Origin: Burkholderiaceae bacterium
GTDB taxonomy: Bacteria > Pseudomonadota > Gammaproteobacteria > Burkholderiales > Burkholderiaceae
Direction of reading: 5' to 3'
Length of the DNA stretch: 37,238 bases
Assembly: GCA_947452535.1 (NCBI GenBank)
Contig: CANGCM010000013.1
Location: 1-37,238, forward strand
The notes beneath the pieces were generated by a model. The model worked only from the letters and a program-made list of their open reading frames with translations. It was not told the DNA's origin and did no database searches. Positions 28,075-36,519 of the stretch are shown here, piece after piece (the first letter of the stretch is position 1; every line of letters begins with the position of its first letter). The translations under genes were made by a program, and so were the position numbers.

Positions 28075-29190
28075 TTACTTGTAATCAAACTTCATTTGCT
28101 CAGAAATCAAAATACCTTGGCTCGTTAGCTCACAAAGCCCAGCATAGCTTGCCAATGGAGTGGGCTCTCTCATGCCCTCTTCAATGAGTCTTGAATGATC
28201 AAAAGTTAAGCCAAGACTTGAAAAACTACCATAGGTTTTAATTGCCTTGGCAACAATCCGACGATTACATTCACCAAGGAGAGTTTTAAACTGATCCCTC
28301 ATCTGAATGATTTGTTCATATGACTTTTGCTGATAATCTTTCATCCTAGATTTACCTGTAGCCTTAGCAATAGACTCGTCTATTTCAGCAAAACTGGAGG
28401 AATACTTTTCTCCAGCTGAAATATGATAAGAGTCATACTTCAGCTTTGGTTTTGTCAACAGCAAATACAGGGCATCTGCGCAATAATCTACCGGAATAAC
28501 ATCAATGCGCTGGTCTAAAGCACAAGGAAATGCTTTTAACGCTAATGCCATTCGAAAAACCCAAAAGATACTTCCTGATGCTTTACAACCCAACTTAGTA
28601 TGTCCAACCACAATAGATGGCCTAGCTATTACTAGAGGCAAATTAGGCAACTCTTTTTTTAAACGATGCTCAGCCTCATATTTGCTATGCGTGTACTCTA
28701 AAAAATGCTGGGTTTGTATTCCACCGTCGTAACCCTCAGGAATCGGATTGGGGGAATTTGCTCCACAAGCCATTGCGGTACCAATGTGAAGAAATCGCTT
28801 CAGCTTACAAATATGGCTTAGGCCATGAGCCATATTTAAAACACCATCCACATTCGTTGGCCAGATAGATGGGTGATTTCCAAAAGAGGCTATGGCCGCA
28901 GAACTAACAACATTTTCAACCGATGTAAGACGTGGGTCTTTAATCCAGCGATTGACAACATTTAAATCGCCACACAGAATTTGCTCCAACCTAAGCTGTA
29001 ATAACTGCTCTTCTGAGATGCCGTGATTTCTCAGTGTGTTTGCCAGCCTCGCCAAACCCTCTTGAGGATTAGGTGCGCGAATTAAAAAAATCGCCTCCTT
29101 AACCTCGCCACCGGCAAATAGCCTAGCTACCAGCGCTCCGCCAATAAATCCATTGGCTCCAGTAATCAGTAGCTTTGGATTAAATGACAT
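28075..29190 (-). CDS. Extended SDR, thioester reductase / male-sterility type
   Basis: Protein of 371 aa with an N-terminal Rossmann fold. The TGANGFIGG cofactor motif is at residues 10-18, SSAAIASFGNHPSIWPTNVDG at 96-116, IGTAMACGA at 136-144, and the catalytic Y166xxxK170 lies in EYTHSKYEAEH. ARPSIVVG follows. This arrangement is that of the NAD-binding 4 group, which reduces fatty-acyl or peptidyl thioesters to aldehydes or alcohols. The C-terminal about 120 residues have no feature I recognise. A lone reductase without a carrier or adenylation domain suggests an acyl-CoA substrate, but this is speculative. Confidence 0.85.
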   Translation of the reverse strand: MSFNPKLLITGANGFIGGALVARLFAGGEVKEAIFLIRAPNPQEGLARLANTLRNHGISEEQLLQLRLEQILCGDLNVVNRWIKDPRLTSVENVVSSAAIASFGNHPSIWPTNVDGVLNMAHGLSHICKLKRFLHIGTAMACGANSPNPIPEGYDGGIQTQHFLEYTHSKYEAEHRLKKELPNLPLVIARPSIVVGHTKLGCKASGSIFWVFRMALALKAFPCALDQRIDVIPVDYCADALYLLLTKPKLKYDSYHISAGEKYSSSFAEIDESIAKATGKSRMKDYQQKSYEQIIQMRDQFKTLLGECNRRIVAKAIKTYGSFSSLGLTFDHSRLIEEGMREPTPLASYAGLCELTSQGILISEQMKFDYK

Positions 29191-29254
29191 TAAGGGGATT
29201 CAAAGAATTATCTAGGTACATCGTCATATTGTAGTAGTTAATACCAATATTGAA

Positions 29255-29632
29255 TCATTCAGCCTGCTGATTCTCTTTATCTGCATTGGTACGACTAATG
29301 ATCCAACAAGCCCCAGCAATCAAGATAATAGCCCCGCTCTCAAAGAGCAAGATTGAAGGATTTCCATCTTTACCCTGAAGGATAATTAATCTACTCAATG
29401 CCGTAATTGCGATAAATAAAGGTATCGTAATTGGAATGCGATGGCTGGCGTAAAAGGCCGCCAACATCCCCAGAACCTCTGCATAAATAAACATCAGCAA
29501 GAGGTCCTGCAGCTCAACGCGACGACTATCAATTAGGGAAAAAATTTCTTGGAACATCGCTGCAATAGTAAAAATTGCAATAATGATCAGAAATAATTTT
29601 TCAACTAAACCAATGATATTTTTTACATTCAT
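29255..29632 (-). CDS. PsiE family membrane protein
   Basis: Protein of 125 aa with four hydrophobic helices: LVEKLFLIIIAIFTIAAMF, LLLMFIYAEVLGMLAAFYA, PITIPLFIAITALSRLIIL and ILLFESGAIILIAGACWII. The YAEVLGMLAAFYASHRIPITI block is the PsiE signature. PsiE was named as phosphate-starvation-inducible in E. coli; its function is not known. No Pho box could be identified upstream. The gene stands alone. Confidence 0.85.
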   Translation of the reverse strand: MNVKNIIGLVEKLFLIIIAIFTIAAMFQEIFSLIDSRRVELQDLLLMFIYAEVLGMLAAFYASHRIPITIPLFIAITALSRLIILQGKDGNPSILLFESGAIILIAGACWIISRTNADKENQQAE

Positions 29633-29739
29633 ATACTCGCCTTTTTTACTCTAGAATTCAGTGTTGTAGATACGTTAATGCGTCTAAAAAACATTAGCAA
29701 CAATTTTAGGAAACCAAAATCCTTTGGTCAGATATTTTA

Positions 29740-30249
29740 TTAATCGCTCCAAATACCCCAATTCATTGAGGGTGGTGAGGGCTGGGTCCATGAAACGGGA
29801 TACTTCTGCTTCCCAACTCCTAGCCGGCTCCAAACAAAAGCTACAGCTGAAATCGTGACTACGCCCAATAAAACAGTAAATCCAATATGACTAAAGCTCG
29901 CATGTGCCTGAATCATAATCAATGGGTTAGCGCCTGCCGGCGGATGAACAGTTCTTGTTAATAATAAAATGCCAATAGTCACAACCAATGCCATCACCGT
30001 TACCGAAAGACTATCACCAAATAATTGAAAAGCAATCACGCCAATCAGGCTGCTGATTAAGTGACCTCCAAATACAGCCCTGGGTTGAGCGGCTGGAAGA
30101 GCAGAAAGGCCAAATAAAAATAAAGTTGTTCCGCCAAGCGATGCAAGCAGGAGAGGTGAGGATGCTTGGGTCAGGTACAGCGCCAATGTAATTGCCACCG
30201 TAGAGCCGGCCATTACCCATAACAAACGAAGTAGATGAATTTTTCCCAT
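29740..30249 (-). CDS. HPP family integral membrane protein
   Basis: Protein of 169 aa from the ATG at 30249; a TTG two codons earlier directly abuts the upstream stop. Four to five transmembrane helices, with the name-giving HPP motif in TRTVHPPAGANPLI and the preceding SSPLLLASLGGTTLFLFG. PAAQPRAVFGGHLISSLIG is also family-typical. Some HPP proteins in cyanobacteria and plants take part in nitrite transport; whether this one does is unknown. It begins 6 bp after the dehalogenase stop, so it is in that operon. Confidence 0.88.
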   Translation of the reverse strand: MGKIHLLRLLWVMAGSTVAITLALYLTQASSPLLLASLGGTTLFLFGLSALPAAQPRAVFGGHLISSLIGVIAFQLFGDSLSVTVMALVVTIGILLLTRTVHPPAGANPLIMIQAHASFSHIGFTVLLGVVTISAVAFVWSRLGVGKQKYPVSWTQPSPPSMNWGIWSD

Positions 30250-30255
30250 TGCCAA

Positions 30256-30939
30256 TTAAACCACTTCTAAAACTTTAGATAATGAGTTCCCCTCGTAGTT
30301 CGGCTTCTCGCCAATTTCTTCAAATGGATGTCCAAGACGGTTGACCCAAAACACATCAAAGCCATACCATCTCGCAGCTAGGGCATCCCAAGCGTTACTA
30401 GAGACAAATAGAATCTCTTCTTTTTTAACTGGAAATGACTTTAATAAAAGCCCATAGGCTTGAGGATCCGTTTTGAATAAGCGTACATCCTCAATCGTCA
30501 CTACTTCATCCAGGTAAGGCTTCAAGCCATTACTCTCAACGACGGTAGCTAACATTTCTCTACTTCCATTAGATAATATCGCTGTAGAGATTCCTTTATC
30601 TTTAATTTTTTTGAGGACAGCTAGGCTGTCTTTAAAGCTAGTGAGCTTCGCATACTGATCCATCAACCGCTGCTCGTATTCAGCGGTGAGATTTAATTCC
30701 ATGCGCTTACAGACATAACGCAAGGATCTAATGGTTAATTCCCAAAATGGCAAATAGTACTTACTGCCCTTTGGGTTGGGGTCGCTCATCGTCACTAGGC
30801 GGGTGTACTCGATTTGGCGATCTCGCCACATTAAGGCAAATGCTTGGCCATACCCCGGAAATAATTCTTCCGCCAACTGGCCCATGGAATAAACATCAAA
30901 TAATGTTCCATAGGCATCAAAGGCGATGAGTTTGTACAT
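30256..30939 (-). CDS. (S)-2-haloacid dehalogenase, type II (HAD superfamily)
   Basis: Cytosolic enzyme (227 aa) of the HAD type II group, which hydrolyses L-2-haloacids to D-2-hydroxyacids. The nucleophile D8 lies in AFDAYGTLFDV. R41 and the following residues are in DRQIEYTRL; S123-N124 in LSNGSREML; K156 in LFKTDPQAYG; and S181-N182 with W184 and D185 in VSSNAWDALAA. All positions match characterised type II dehalogenases, more specific than a general HAD phosphatase. It is followed 6 bp later by the HPP gene. Confidence 0.93.
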   Translation of the reverse strand: MYKLIAFDAYGTLFDVYSMGQLAEELFPGYGQAFALMWRDRQIEYTRLVTMSDPNPKGSKYYLPFWELTIRSLRYVCKRMELNLTAEYEQRLMDQYAKLTSFKDSLAVLKKIKDKGISTAILSNGSREMLATVVESNGLKPYLDEVVTIEDVRLFKTDPQAYGLLLKSFPVKKEEILFVSSNAWDALAARWYGFDVFWVNRLGHPFEEIGEKPNYEGNSLSKVLEVV

Positions 30940-31057
30940 GCTATCCCCTACTTTTTAGTATGAATTTATATTGTCGTTTAAAACGATATTTCTTGATCGG
31001 ATCATTCGTACCAGTGGTGCACTAGCCCCACAAGATTAAAAGAAAATATCAATTTCA

Positions 31058-31624
31058 CTATTTACAAGGGAGTATTTCAGTAGCCTTATATTGAGTGGCT
31101 TTTTGTGCCATTAATTCAAATCGCCCTTTCAGGCTGCTTCTCACGAAATACTCAATGACTGATGAAGGAATGAGCGAATGAGGCTCTACCAGGGACTCAT
31201 ACTTAAACGTCGTTGAGTTTTTTTCTGAAACAAGCTTCCAAGTGCCCTTATAAAACTTTGCATCACCGCTAAGCTGCTCAAAAGTTAGCAATCGATTGGA
31301 TGCCTCGGTATATTCAACAACAGATTTCATCTCGATTGGGAAAAATAGGATTTGCTCTTCGATTAACCTATAAACCCTTACCTTATTAGCAGATCTAGAT
31401 ATCACTTTTGACTCTAATATCCCAGGGATATTTTTTGCAGCCTCATAGTCAGTAATAAAAGCATAGGCATTACAGATATTGATTGGAGCAGTATAAGAAG
31501 CCTGTATCTGAAACCGGTTATCAATCAACCTTGTGCTTACCTGAACATCGTAGGGGTTTATATTTTCCTGAGCATGGCCCCTAGAGATTGGGTTGACGAG
31601 CATTAGGATTAAAAGCCATTTCAT
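31058..31624 (-). CDS. Exported SRPBCC/START-like (cyclase/dehydrase-type) protein
   Basis: Protein of 188 aa from the ATG at 31624. The longer frame to 31693 would add a cysteine-rich tail that runs back towards a terminator, and looks spurious. A signal peptide (MKWLLILMLVNPISRGHA) precedes a SRPBCC-like domain. The pattern includes INICNAYAFITDYEAAKNIPGI, ESKVISRSANKVRVYRLIEEQ, FEQLSGDAKFYKGTWKLV and the final amphipathic helix SSLKGRFELMAQKATQ. The fold binds hydrophobic ligands in a deep pocket. An export signal is unusual for it, so a role with lipids in the periplasm is possible but unproven. It stands alone. Confidence 0.78.
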   Translation of the reverse strand: MKWLLILMLVNPISRGHAQENINPYDVQVSTRLIDNRFQIQASYTAPINICNAYAFITDYEAAKNIPGILESKVISRSANKVRVYRLIEEQILFFPIEMKSVVEYTEASNRLLTFEQLSGDAKFYKGTWKLVSEKNSTTFKYESLVEPHSLIPSSVIEYFVRSSLKGRFELMAQKATQYKATEILPCK

Positions 31625-31695
31625 ATAGAAATTTTTAGCTATAGAGAGTTTGTAAAACAGGTTGGCAGTGCAAGAATATAAAAGACAATGCAAAT

Positions 31696-31725
31696 AAAAA
31701 ACCTCACTAAAAAGTGAGGGTTTTT
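31696..31725 (-). terminator. Rho-independent terminator after the CBS protein gene
   Basis: CCTCAC (31702-31707) pairs with GTGAGG (31714-31719), flanked by AAAAA and TTTTT with one mismatch between. On the minus strand it lies 54 bp after the CBS gene stop. Confidence 0.8.
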
Positions 31726-31778
31726 GAGCTTATTGGTGACCCGAGGCCAAATCGCAAAAATCTAACTTTTGATGTGGA

Positions 31779-32216
31779 CTAAACACCATGGCCATTAATA
31801 TAAGTTTCAAGGAACTTGATCTGACTCCCTTGAAGCTCAATAATATTTTTTACTATGTCGCCAATAGAAATCACGCCAACCACTTTAGTTTTTTCTACTA
31901 CAGGCAAGTGCCTAATATGTTTGTGAACCATAATTGCCATGCACTCTTCTAGGGAGTTTGAAAATGTTACGGAAAGCGGATTGGCTGTCATTATTTTTGA
32001 AACGGCAACTTCTTTTGGGTTGCTGTGAGGCAGCAATACTTTAATGGCACAGTCCCCCTGTGAGACGATTCCCGCCAAATTACCATCATCAATGACTAAA
32101 ACAGCCCTTACCCGATGATCGCGCATCAGCATCAAGACTTTTTCTACCGAATCAGATGAGCGCACAGAAAAAATGGCATCCGCTTTTTGGTCAATCAATT
32201 GTTTTACAGTTGTCAT
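31779..32216 (-). CDS. Two-CBS-domain protein
   Basis: Protein of 145 aa made of two CBS domains. The first covers about residues 8-62, with RDHRVRAVLVIDDGNLAGIVSQGD; the second about 73-130, with KIMTANPLSVTFSNSLEECM and HIRHLPVVEKTKVVGVISIGD. Paired CBS domains form a Bateman module that binds adenine nucleotides such as AMP, ATP or SAM. With no attached effector domain it probably regulates a partner protein. The gene is monocistronic, with a terminator after it. Confidence 0.92.
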   Translation of the reverse strand: MTTVKQLIDQKADAIFSVRSSDSVEKVLMLMRDHRVRAVLVIDDGNLAGIVSQGDCAIKVLLPHSNPKEVAVSKIMTANPLSVTFSNSLEECMAIMVHKHIRHLPVVEKTKVVGVISIGDIVKNIIELQGSQIKFLETYINGHGV

Positions 32217-32505
32217 AAAAAATTAGCCAGGGTTGTTGGTGCTCAATTATTATTTCAGCTTACTGGGACTAATTATATTCTTTAATCCCCCATTGCCAAT
32301 GGAATATCGTCTATCCAGCTCAGCAAAAATAGCCTAGCGAGCGGCTTTTTAGATTTTTAGTGACCCGGGGCGGAAATAGGTAAACCGCAGCTAACTCTAC
32401 TGATTTTTGGGAAATTCTTGTATCCAGCAATGGTATTTAATCCTGCTAGGTCAGGAGCCAGCATTAATGAATATTGCGCATTAGGATTCCGGCTTAGCCA
32501 TCACC
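32217..32505. other. Intergenic region with a terminator and a tRNA-3'-end-like fragment
   Basis: 289 bp with no open frame. A terminator hairpin lies at 32325-32350. Next to it, at 32358-32380 on the minus strand, is a stretch ending CCCCGGGTCACTA that resembles the T-arm and acceptor end of a tRNA. The right half, up to the MmgE/PrpD stop, has no feature I can name. Confidence 0.5.
32325..32350 (-). terminator. Probable terminator of the MmgE/PrpD-Bug cluster
   Basis: AGCC (32331-32334) pairs with GGCT (32343-32346), extended by A and T runs with one bulge. It lies about 155 bp after the stop of the last minus-strand gene of the cluster. Confidence 0.5.
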
Positions 32506-33873
32506 CTATTTGACATATAAGGGTCTGAGCAATCTGAGATCCTTTATTTTTTCAATATTCCAAAGGGAATTCAGTAACTCAAGGGAGCGTTTTTTTCCTA
32601 AGATGGGCGCGATCAAATCTAAAGCTTTTTCATTTTCTTCCGCAACATTAAGAGGGTTCTCGAAGCTTCCTTTGGCGGCCATAGTTTCACCGCGAAGAAT
32701 TTCACCATTCTTTAGATGAATTTCCATTACGCAGCGCCAACGTCTTTGAACATCAGTAAGAGATGGGTCGCCTACCGCATGAATATTTTCACGCACTTTT
32801 AGCACCTGCTTATCCTTCATTCTTGAAAAGTCATGTGCTGTTTTGAAAGTTAACTTACGATCAATCATCATGACGGCTAATAAATGCTGCACCGAAATAT
32901 CAGGCATGGGACGATTGTTCACAATTTCCAGCTCCTTATCAGGCATCTTTGCGATTACCTTTGCAACATCCGTAGTTTTAAATTCATACTGCTTTAGAAG
33001 GCCATTCATGACATGCATTGGCCCTTGAATTGGGCCACCGATAGGCCAGCGCTTAATAGATGCCCTTAACATTTCATAGCGCTTACCCAAACCATTCACC
33101 AGCTCATTGCGATCAAATTCCTCAGGTGCAAATGTATGGAAAAAATCGCGCTCCCCTGAAAAAATATCCTCTACACCTGTCCATCCACATTTCACCATCA
33201 AGGCAGCTTGAAGCCCATTATGGGCAGGCATTCCACCCATCGCATATGCTTTTTCAATGTGCTCTGGATCTCTAAACATCGTATACATGCCGGCAGTTTG
33301 TTGCCCAGTGTAAGAAAGCATATAGCGCACTTGCAAAGGACTCAGTCTTAAAAGCGCTCCCGCCGCCGCAGCAGCACCAAAGATTTGCCCTGTTGCGCCC
33401 GCATGATGGCCAGATCGCAAGTAAGGCATGGGCTTAAGAGAAAGCAAAACCCTAGAGCAAATATCGTAGCCCAATATGACTGATCGAAGTAACTCAGTCC
33501 CTGACAATCTACCCCGCTCAGAAATAGCAAGCGCAGAAGGTACGACACTGGTGCCTGGATGAGTTAAAGAGGGTGGATGGGTATCGTCAGTTTCATCTGC
33601 ATGCCCAAACATTCCGTTCACTAATGCTGCATTTTGGGCAGTTGTAACGATTTTTGTTCCAATAATTCCAGCTTCGGGCCTACCTCCCATATTCTTAATA
33701 TAGGCAATTGCCATTTTTCCTGGCTCTAATCTAGAGCCAGAAATCATTGCAGCAAAGGTGTCGACTAAATGCAATTTAGCCCGTTCAGCAACATTTTTAG
33801 GAATATCTCGCATTGCTGCCTTAGAGATATATTTGCTCAAAGTGAGCATGGTGCTGGAAACTTGGCTCTTCAT
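32506..33873 (-). CDS. MmgE/PrpD family protein, variant with Gln at the second catalytic-His region
   Basis: Protein of 455 aa of the MmgE/PrpD fold, which includes 2-methylcitrate dehydratase, cis-aconitate decarboxylase and iminodisuccinate epimerase. The first active-site block is FGHADETDDTHPPSLTHPG (H91, D93, D96-D97, H99, H105). The second block reads KRWPIGGPIQGPM (274-286), with Q283 where the other copy in this cluster has a histidine. Length is normal. It lies 44 bp downstream of a Bug receptor gene and is the last of three minus-strand genes. The protein probably acts on a carboxylic acid taken up with that receptor; the reaction is not determined. Confidence 0.9.
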   Translation of the reverse strand: MKSQVSSTMLTLSKYISKAAMRDIPKNVAERAKLHLVDTFAAMISGSRLEPGKMAIAYIKNMGGRPEAGIIGTKIVTTAQNAALVNGMFGHADETDDTHPPSLTHPGTSVVPSALAISERGRLSGTELLRSVILGYDICSRVLLSLKPMPYLRSGHHAGATGQIFGAAAAAGALLRLSPLQVRYMLSYTGQQTAGMYTMFRDPEHIEKAYAMGGMPAHNGLQAALMVKCGWTGVEDIFSGERDFFHTFAPEEFDRNELVNGLGKRYEMLRASIKRWPIGGPIQGPMHVMNGLLKQYEFKTTDVAKVIAKMPDKELEIVNNRPMPDISVQHLLAVMMIDRKLTFKTAHDFSRMKDKQVLKVRENIHAVGDPSLTDVQRRWRCVMEIHLKNGEILRGETMAAKGSFENPLNVAEENEKALDLIAPILGKKRSLELLNSLWNIEKIKDLRLLRPLYVK

Positions 33874-33917
33874 TTGTACTTTACCTTCTTCGATTAAAAG
33901 TATTTATCTTTTATAAA

Positions 33918-34907
33918 TTAATTTACAGAAATTTGAATCTTCTTAACCAAATCAGACCAGGTCTGACTTTCCGTCTTAATTAAGTCAATGAACTCTGCTT
34001 GAGAACCCATTGCCACCTCTAAGCCCTGCTTATCCATGGCCTCCCTCACTTCAGGCATTTGAATTACTTTTTGGGCGGCGGACTGAAGTGTAGCAATCAC
34101 CTTCTCTGGGGTTTTCTTTGGCACAAGCAATCCATACCAAGAGGTCACATTAAACCCCGTGTAACCAAGCTCATCAAGGGTAGGTACGCTGGGGGTTAAT
34201 GGTGATCGCTTTAGACCAGTGACCGCTAGCGCTCTTAAGCTACCAGCCTTAATATGTGGCATCACGGCAGCAGCACTACCAAAGGTCATCTGGACCTCCT
34301 CGCCAAGTACTGCCATTACAGCGGGGCCACCACCTTTGTATGGGATGTGAACAATATTGATACCCGCTTTATTTTTGAATAACTCTGCAGCAAGATGTAG
34401 CGAGCTACCAGGCCCGCCGGAAGAATAATTTAGTTTTCCAGGCTGCGCCTTTGCCTGAGCAACCAATTGACCAATTGACTGAGCCTGAACTGATTGATTG
34501 ACGACTAAAAAATATTGTGCAGTAGCCAGCAGGGTGATCGGTTGCAAATCTCGCTTGATATCAAATGGTAAATTTTTGTACAAATAAGGGTTCATTGTTA
34601 GGGCGGTGTTGTAGCCCATCAGCACCGTATAGCCATCTGGCTCTGATCTAGTTACCGCTTCAGTTGCAATATTTCCAGCCGCACCCGGGCGATTGTCAAT
34701 CACTATAGACTGGCCCAGTATTTGAGCAAGCTTGGGAGCCATAATTCTCGATAGACTATCCGTACCTCCTCCAGCAGGAAATGGAAGAATAAATCGTATA
34801 GGCTTGATGGGATAGTCTGTAGCAAGTTGCGCTTGAGTATTTAGACAAGTGAATACCAATAAGGCCAAAAAAAAGATTTTTAAAAATGAGGGCTTTAAAT
34901 TCGTCAT
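33918..34907 (-). CDS. Bug/TctC-family binding protein
   Basis: Periplasmic carboxylate receptor (329 aa). The signal peptide covers about residues 1-26 (FLKIFFLALLVFTCLNTQA), followed by TDYPIKPIRFILPFPAGGGTD. Other family blocks: IDNRPGAAGNIA, DGYTVLMGYN, NYSSGGPGSSLHLAAELF and HIPYKGGGPAVMAVLGEEV. It lies 13 bp after one MmgE/PrpD gene and 44 bp before another, which strongly suggests shared substrate use. No TctAB genes accompany it. The ATG at 34907 lacks a clear ribosome-binding site. Confidence 0.94.
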   Translation of the reverse strand: MTNLKPSFLKIFFLALLVFTCLNTQAQLATDYPIKPIRFILPFPAGGGTDSLSRIMAPKLAQILGQSIVIDNRPGAAGNIATEAVTRSEPDGYTVLMGYNTALTMNPYLYKNLPFDIKRDLQPITLLATAQYFLVVNQSVQAQSIGQLVAQAKAQPGKLNYSSGGPGSSLHLAAELFKNKAGINIVHIPYKGGGPAVMAVLGEEVQMTFGSAAAVMPHIKAGSLRALAVTGLKRSPLTPSVPTLDELGYTGFNVTSWYGLLVPKKTPEKVIATLQSAAQKVIQMPEVREAMDKQGLEVAMGSQAEFIDLIKTESQTWSDLVKKIQISVN

Positions 34908-34920
34908 TTGTAGGAATCAA

Positions 34921-36303
34921 TCAAAAGGTTAAGAATTTAGTTAACTCTCGAATGTCTTCCACCTTCTCGAGATTTTGTATTAAAGAAATGGCTTTTTCAG
35001 TTTTGGCTTTGTCCCATTTCGAAAAATCGGCGCACTCTCTAAACTTATCTGCAATTTCATTTTCAGTCATTGGATCAGCCTTATTGCCTTTTCCAAAATC
35101 CGCTCGCAAAGAAAATGATTGATTGTTGTGCAGAATAATCTCAACAAAACTAGTCACAATGGTATGGCAATTCTGCAGCTCTTCTTCTGCCGTAAAGCCA
35201 GTGTAGTTAATGAGGGAAATAATATTCTGTATGTCCTTTTTTTGAACATATTCATCGGTAAATTGATTCAACCCACACTGACGATCAAGCAATAAGGCCG
35301 CCAAACAAAACTCTAAGCTAAATTTTGCCTCTAGCTCTGTTTGAGGGTGGTGATGCAACAGCGTATGGTGAATATTTTTACTAGTCTTAAGATTTATTTT
35401 TTTAACATCCCTGGGATGAATGTCATGAGCCCGCACTAATTTTTCCATCGCCGTCATCGCAGGGTGGCCAAGACTTCCAGTTGGATAGGGCTTTAGCCAA
35501 ATTCCACGATCGACAAATGACCATGGATTTCCTAACTTATTGATTAAGCGCTGCTCTTCGAATCCACCGCCCAATGCCTGAAAAAAGCCTCTTTTAGCCT
35601 CTAGTATGATAGGCGAAGCAGTAAAGCCCTTACGTTGTAAATCATTTGAGATGATTCCACACTCAGCAGATCTGCCCGCATGAAATGGTTTAACCATGGT
35701 TCCGAAATTTTCTTGCAGGCCTCCAGCCTGACTAGCCGCTATTCCAAGTGCGGTTGCAGTTTCTTTTGCGTTCAGGCCATATAACCTAGAAACCGCGGCA
35801 CTTGCCCCAAGCATGCCGCAAGTACCGGTTGCATGAAATCCATGCAGAATATGGTTAATGTGCGTTGCATCAAATAAACGGCAAGCCACCTCTACACCGA
35901 CTTGATAGGCCGTTAAAAGTTGTCGACCTGAAATACCCCTTGGCTCTCCGGCAGCAAGTAGTGCGGCTAATACTGGCGCAGTTGGGTGAATCCCCTGAAA
36001 GCGCCCTGTTTCCGCCTGCAAAGTGTCGTCATAATCGTCAGCATGTATGGAGGCACCATTAGCAAGGGCGGCGAAACGTGGAGGAAGCTTTAATGCCGTA
36101 CCCAGTACCGATGACGAGCCTTGACAATTGAGATCCTGAAGATAGCTCACTAGGACCCGAGTTGGTTCCGATATGGAGCCCGATAGAGAAACTCCAATTG
36201 CATCGAGTATTGCTTTTTTTGCTAAAGCCTCTACATCGAGTGGTATCAAGCGCTCATCAAAATGAGATGCAAAATTGGCAACATAATCGGTTAGCAAAGG
36301 CAT
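34921..36303 (-). CDS. MmgE/PrpD family protein with the canonical histidine set
   Basis: Protein of 460 aa. The first active-site block is SIHADDYDDT (H87, D89, D92-D93) with GIHPTAPVLAALLA (H106). The second block is KPYPTGSLGHPAMTAM (271-286) with H280 present. The usual KPYPxC cysteine is absent (T275-G276). FHATGTCGMLGASAA and GGLQENFGTMVKPFHAGRSAE (split here by eye) are typical of the family. It is first of the minus-strand trio and differs widely from the other copy, so it is not a recent duplicate. A hydratase, decarboxylase or epimerase reaction on a di- or tricarboxylate is likely, the exact one unknown. Confidence 0.92.
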   Translation of the reverse strand: MPLLTDYVANFASHFDERLIPLDVEALAKKAILDAIGVSLSGSISEPTRVLVSYLQDLNCQGSSSVLGTALKLPPRFAALANGASIHADDYDDTLQAETGRFQGIHPTAPVLAALLAAGEPRGISGRQLLTAYQVGVEVACRLFDATHINHILHGFHATGTCGMLGASAAVSRLYGLNAKETATALGIAASQAGGLQENFGTMVKPFHAGRSAECGIISNDLQRKGFTASPIILEAKRGFFQALGGGFEEQRLINKLGNPWSFVDRGIWLKPYPTGSLGHPAMTAMEKLVRAHDIHPRDVKKINLKTSKNIHHTLLHHHPQTELEAKFSLEFCLAALLLDRQCGLNQFTDEYVQKKDIQNIISLINYTGFTAEEELQNCHTIVTSFVEIILHNNQSFSLRADFGKGNKADPMTENEIADKFRECADFSKWDKAKTEKAISLIQNLEKVEDIRELTKFLTF

Positions 36304-36519
36304 GGCAATCCCGTGGTGAACAAAAACAGAATTGCCAATTTTATGAGATTCATTTATGCCTCCGGCCCCAATCGAGCTCTTAATTCAGGTTTTATTTGTT
36401 AGTTAGGTAGCATAGTGAATGTATCACGATAGTTCGCGCTTAACCTGCACTCATCCTATGTAGACTTTTTTCATATTAATATAAGATCATCACACCACAC
36501 TTGATAGGTTCAACTCAAA
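36304..36519. promoter_or_regulatory. Divergent promoter region of the carboxylate cluster
   Basis: 216 bp between the divergent MmgE/PrpD and Bug receptor genes, AT-rich, without an open frame. TATAAG at 36480-36485 is a possible -10 for the plus-strand gene, but I see no matching -35. Any shared control of both sides would act here. No regulator gene adjoins in the window. Confidence 0.45.

Noticed and set aside
31733..31757. A complete tRNA gene on the minus strand
   Set aside because: Only the 3' T-loop/acceptor-like end is present; no matching 5' acceptor strand, D-arm or anticodon arm lies upstream.
36480..36485. TATAAG as a firm promoter for the right-edge Bug gene
   Set aside because: No acceptable -35 hexamer at 16-18 bp; kept only as a possibility in the intergenic entry.
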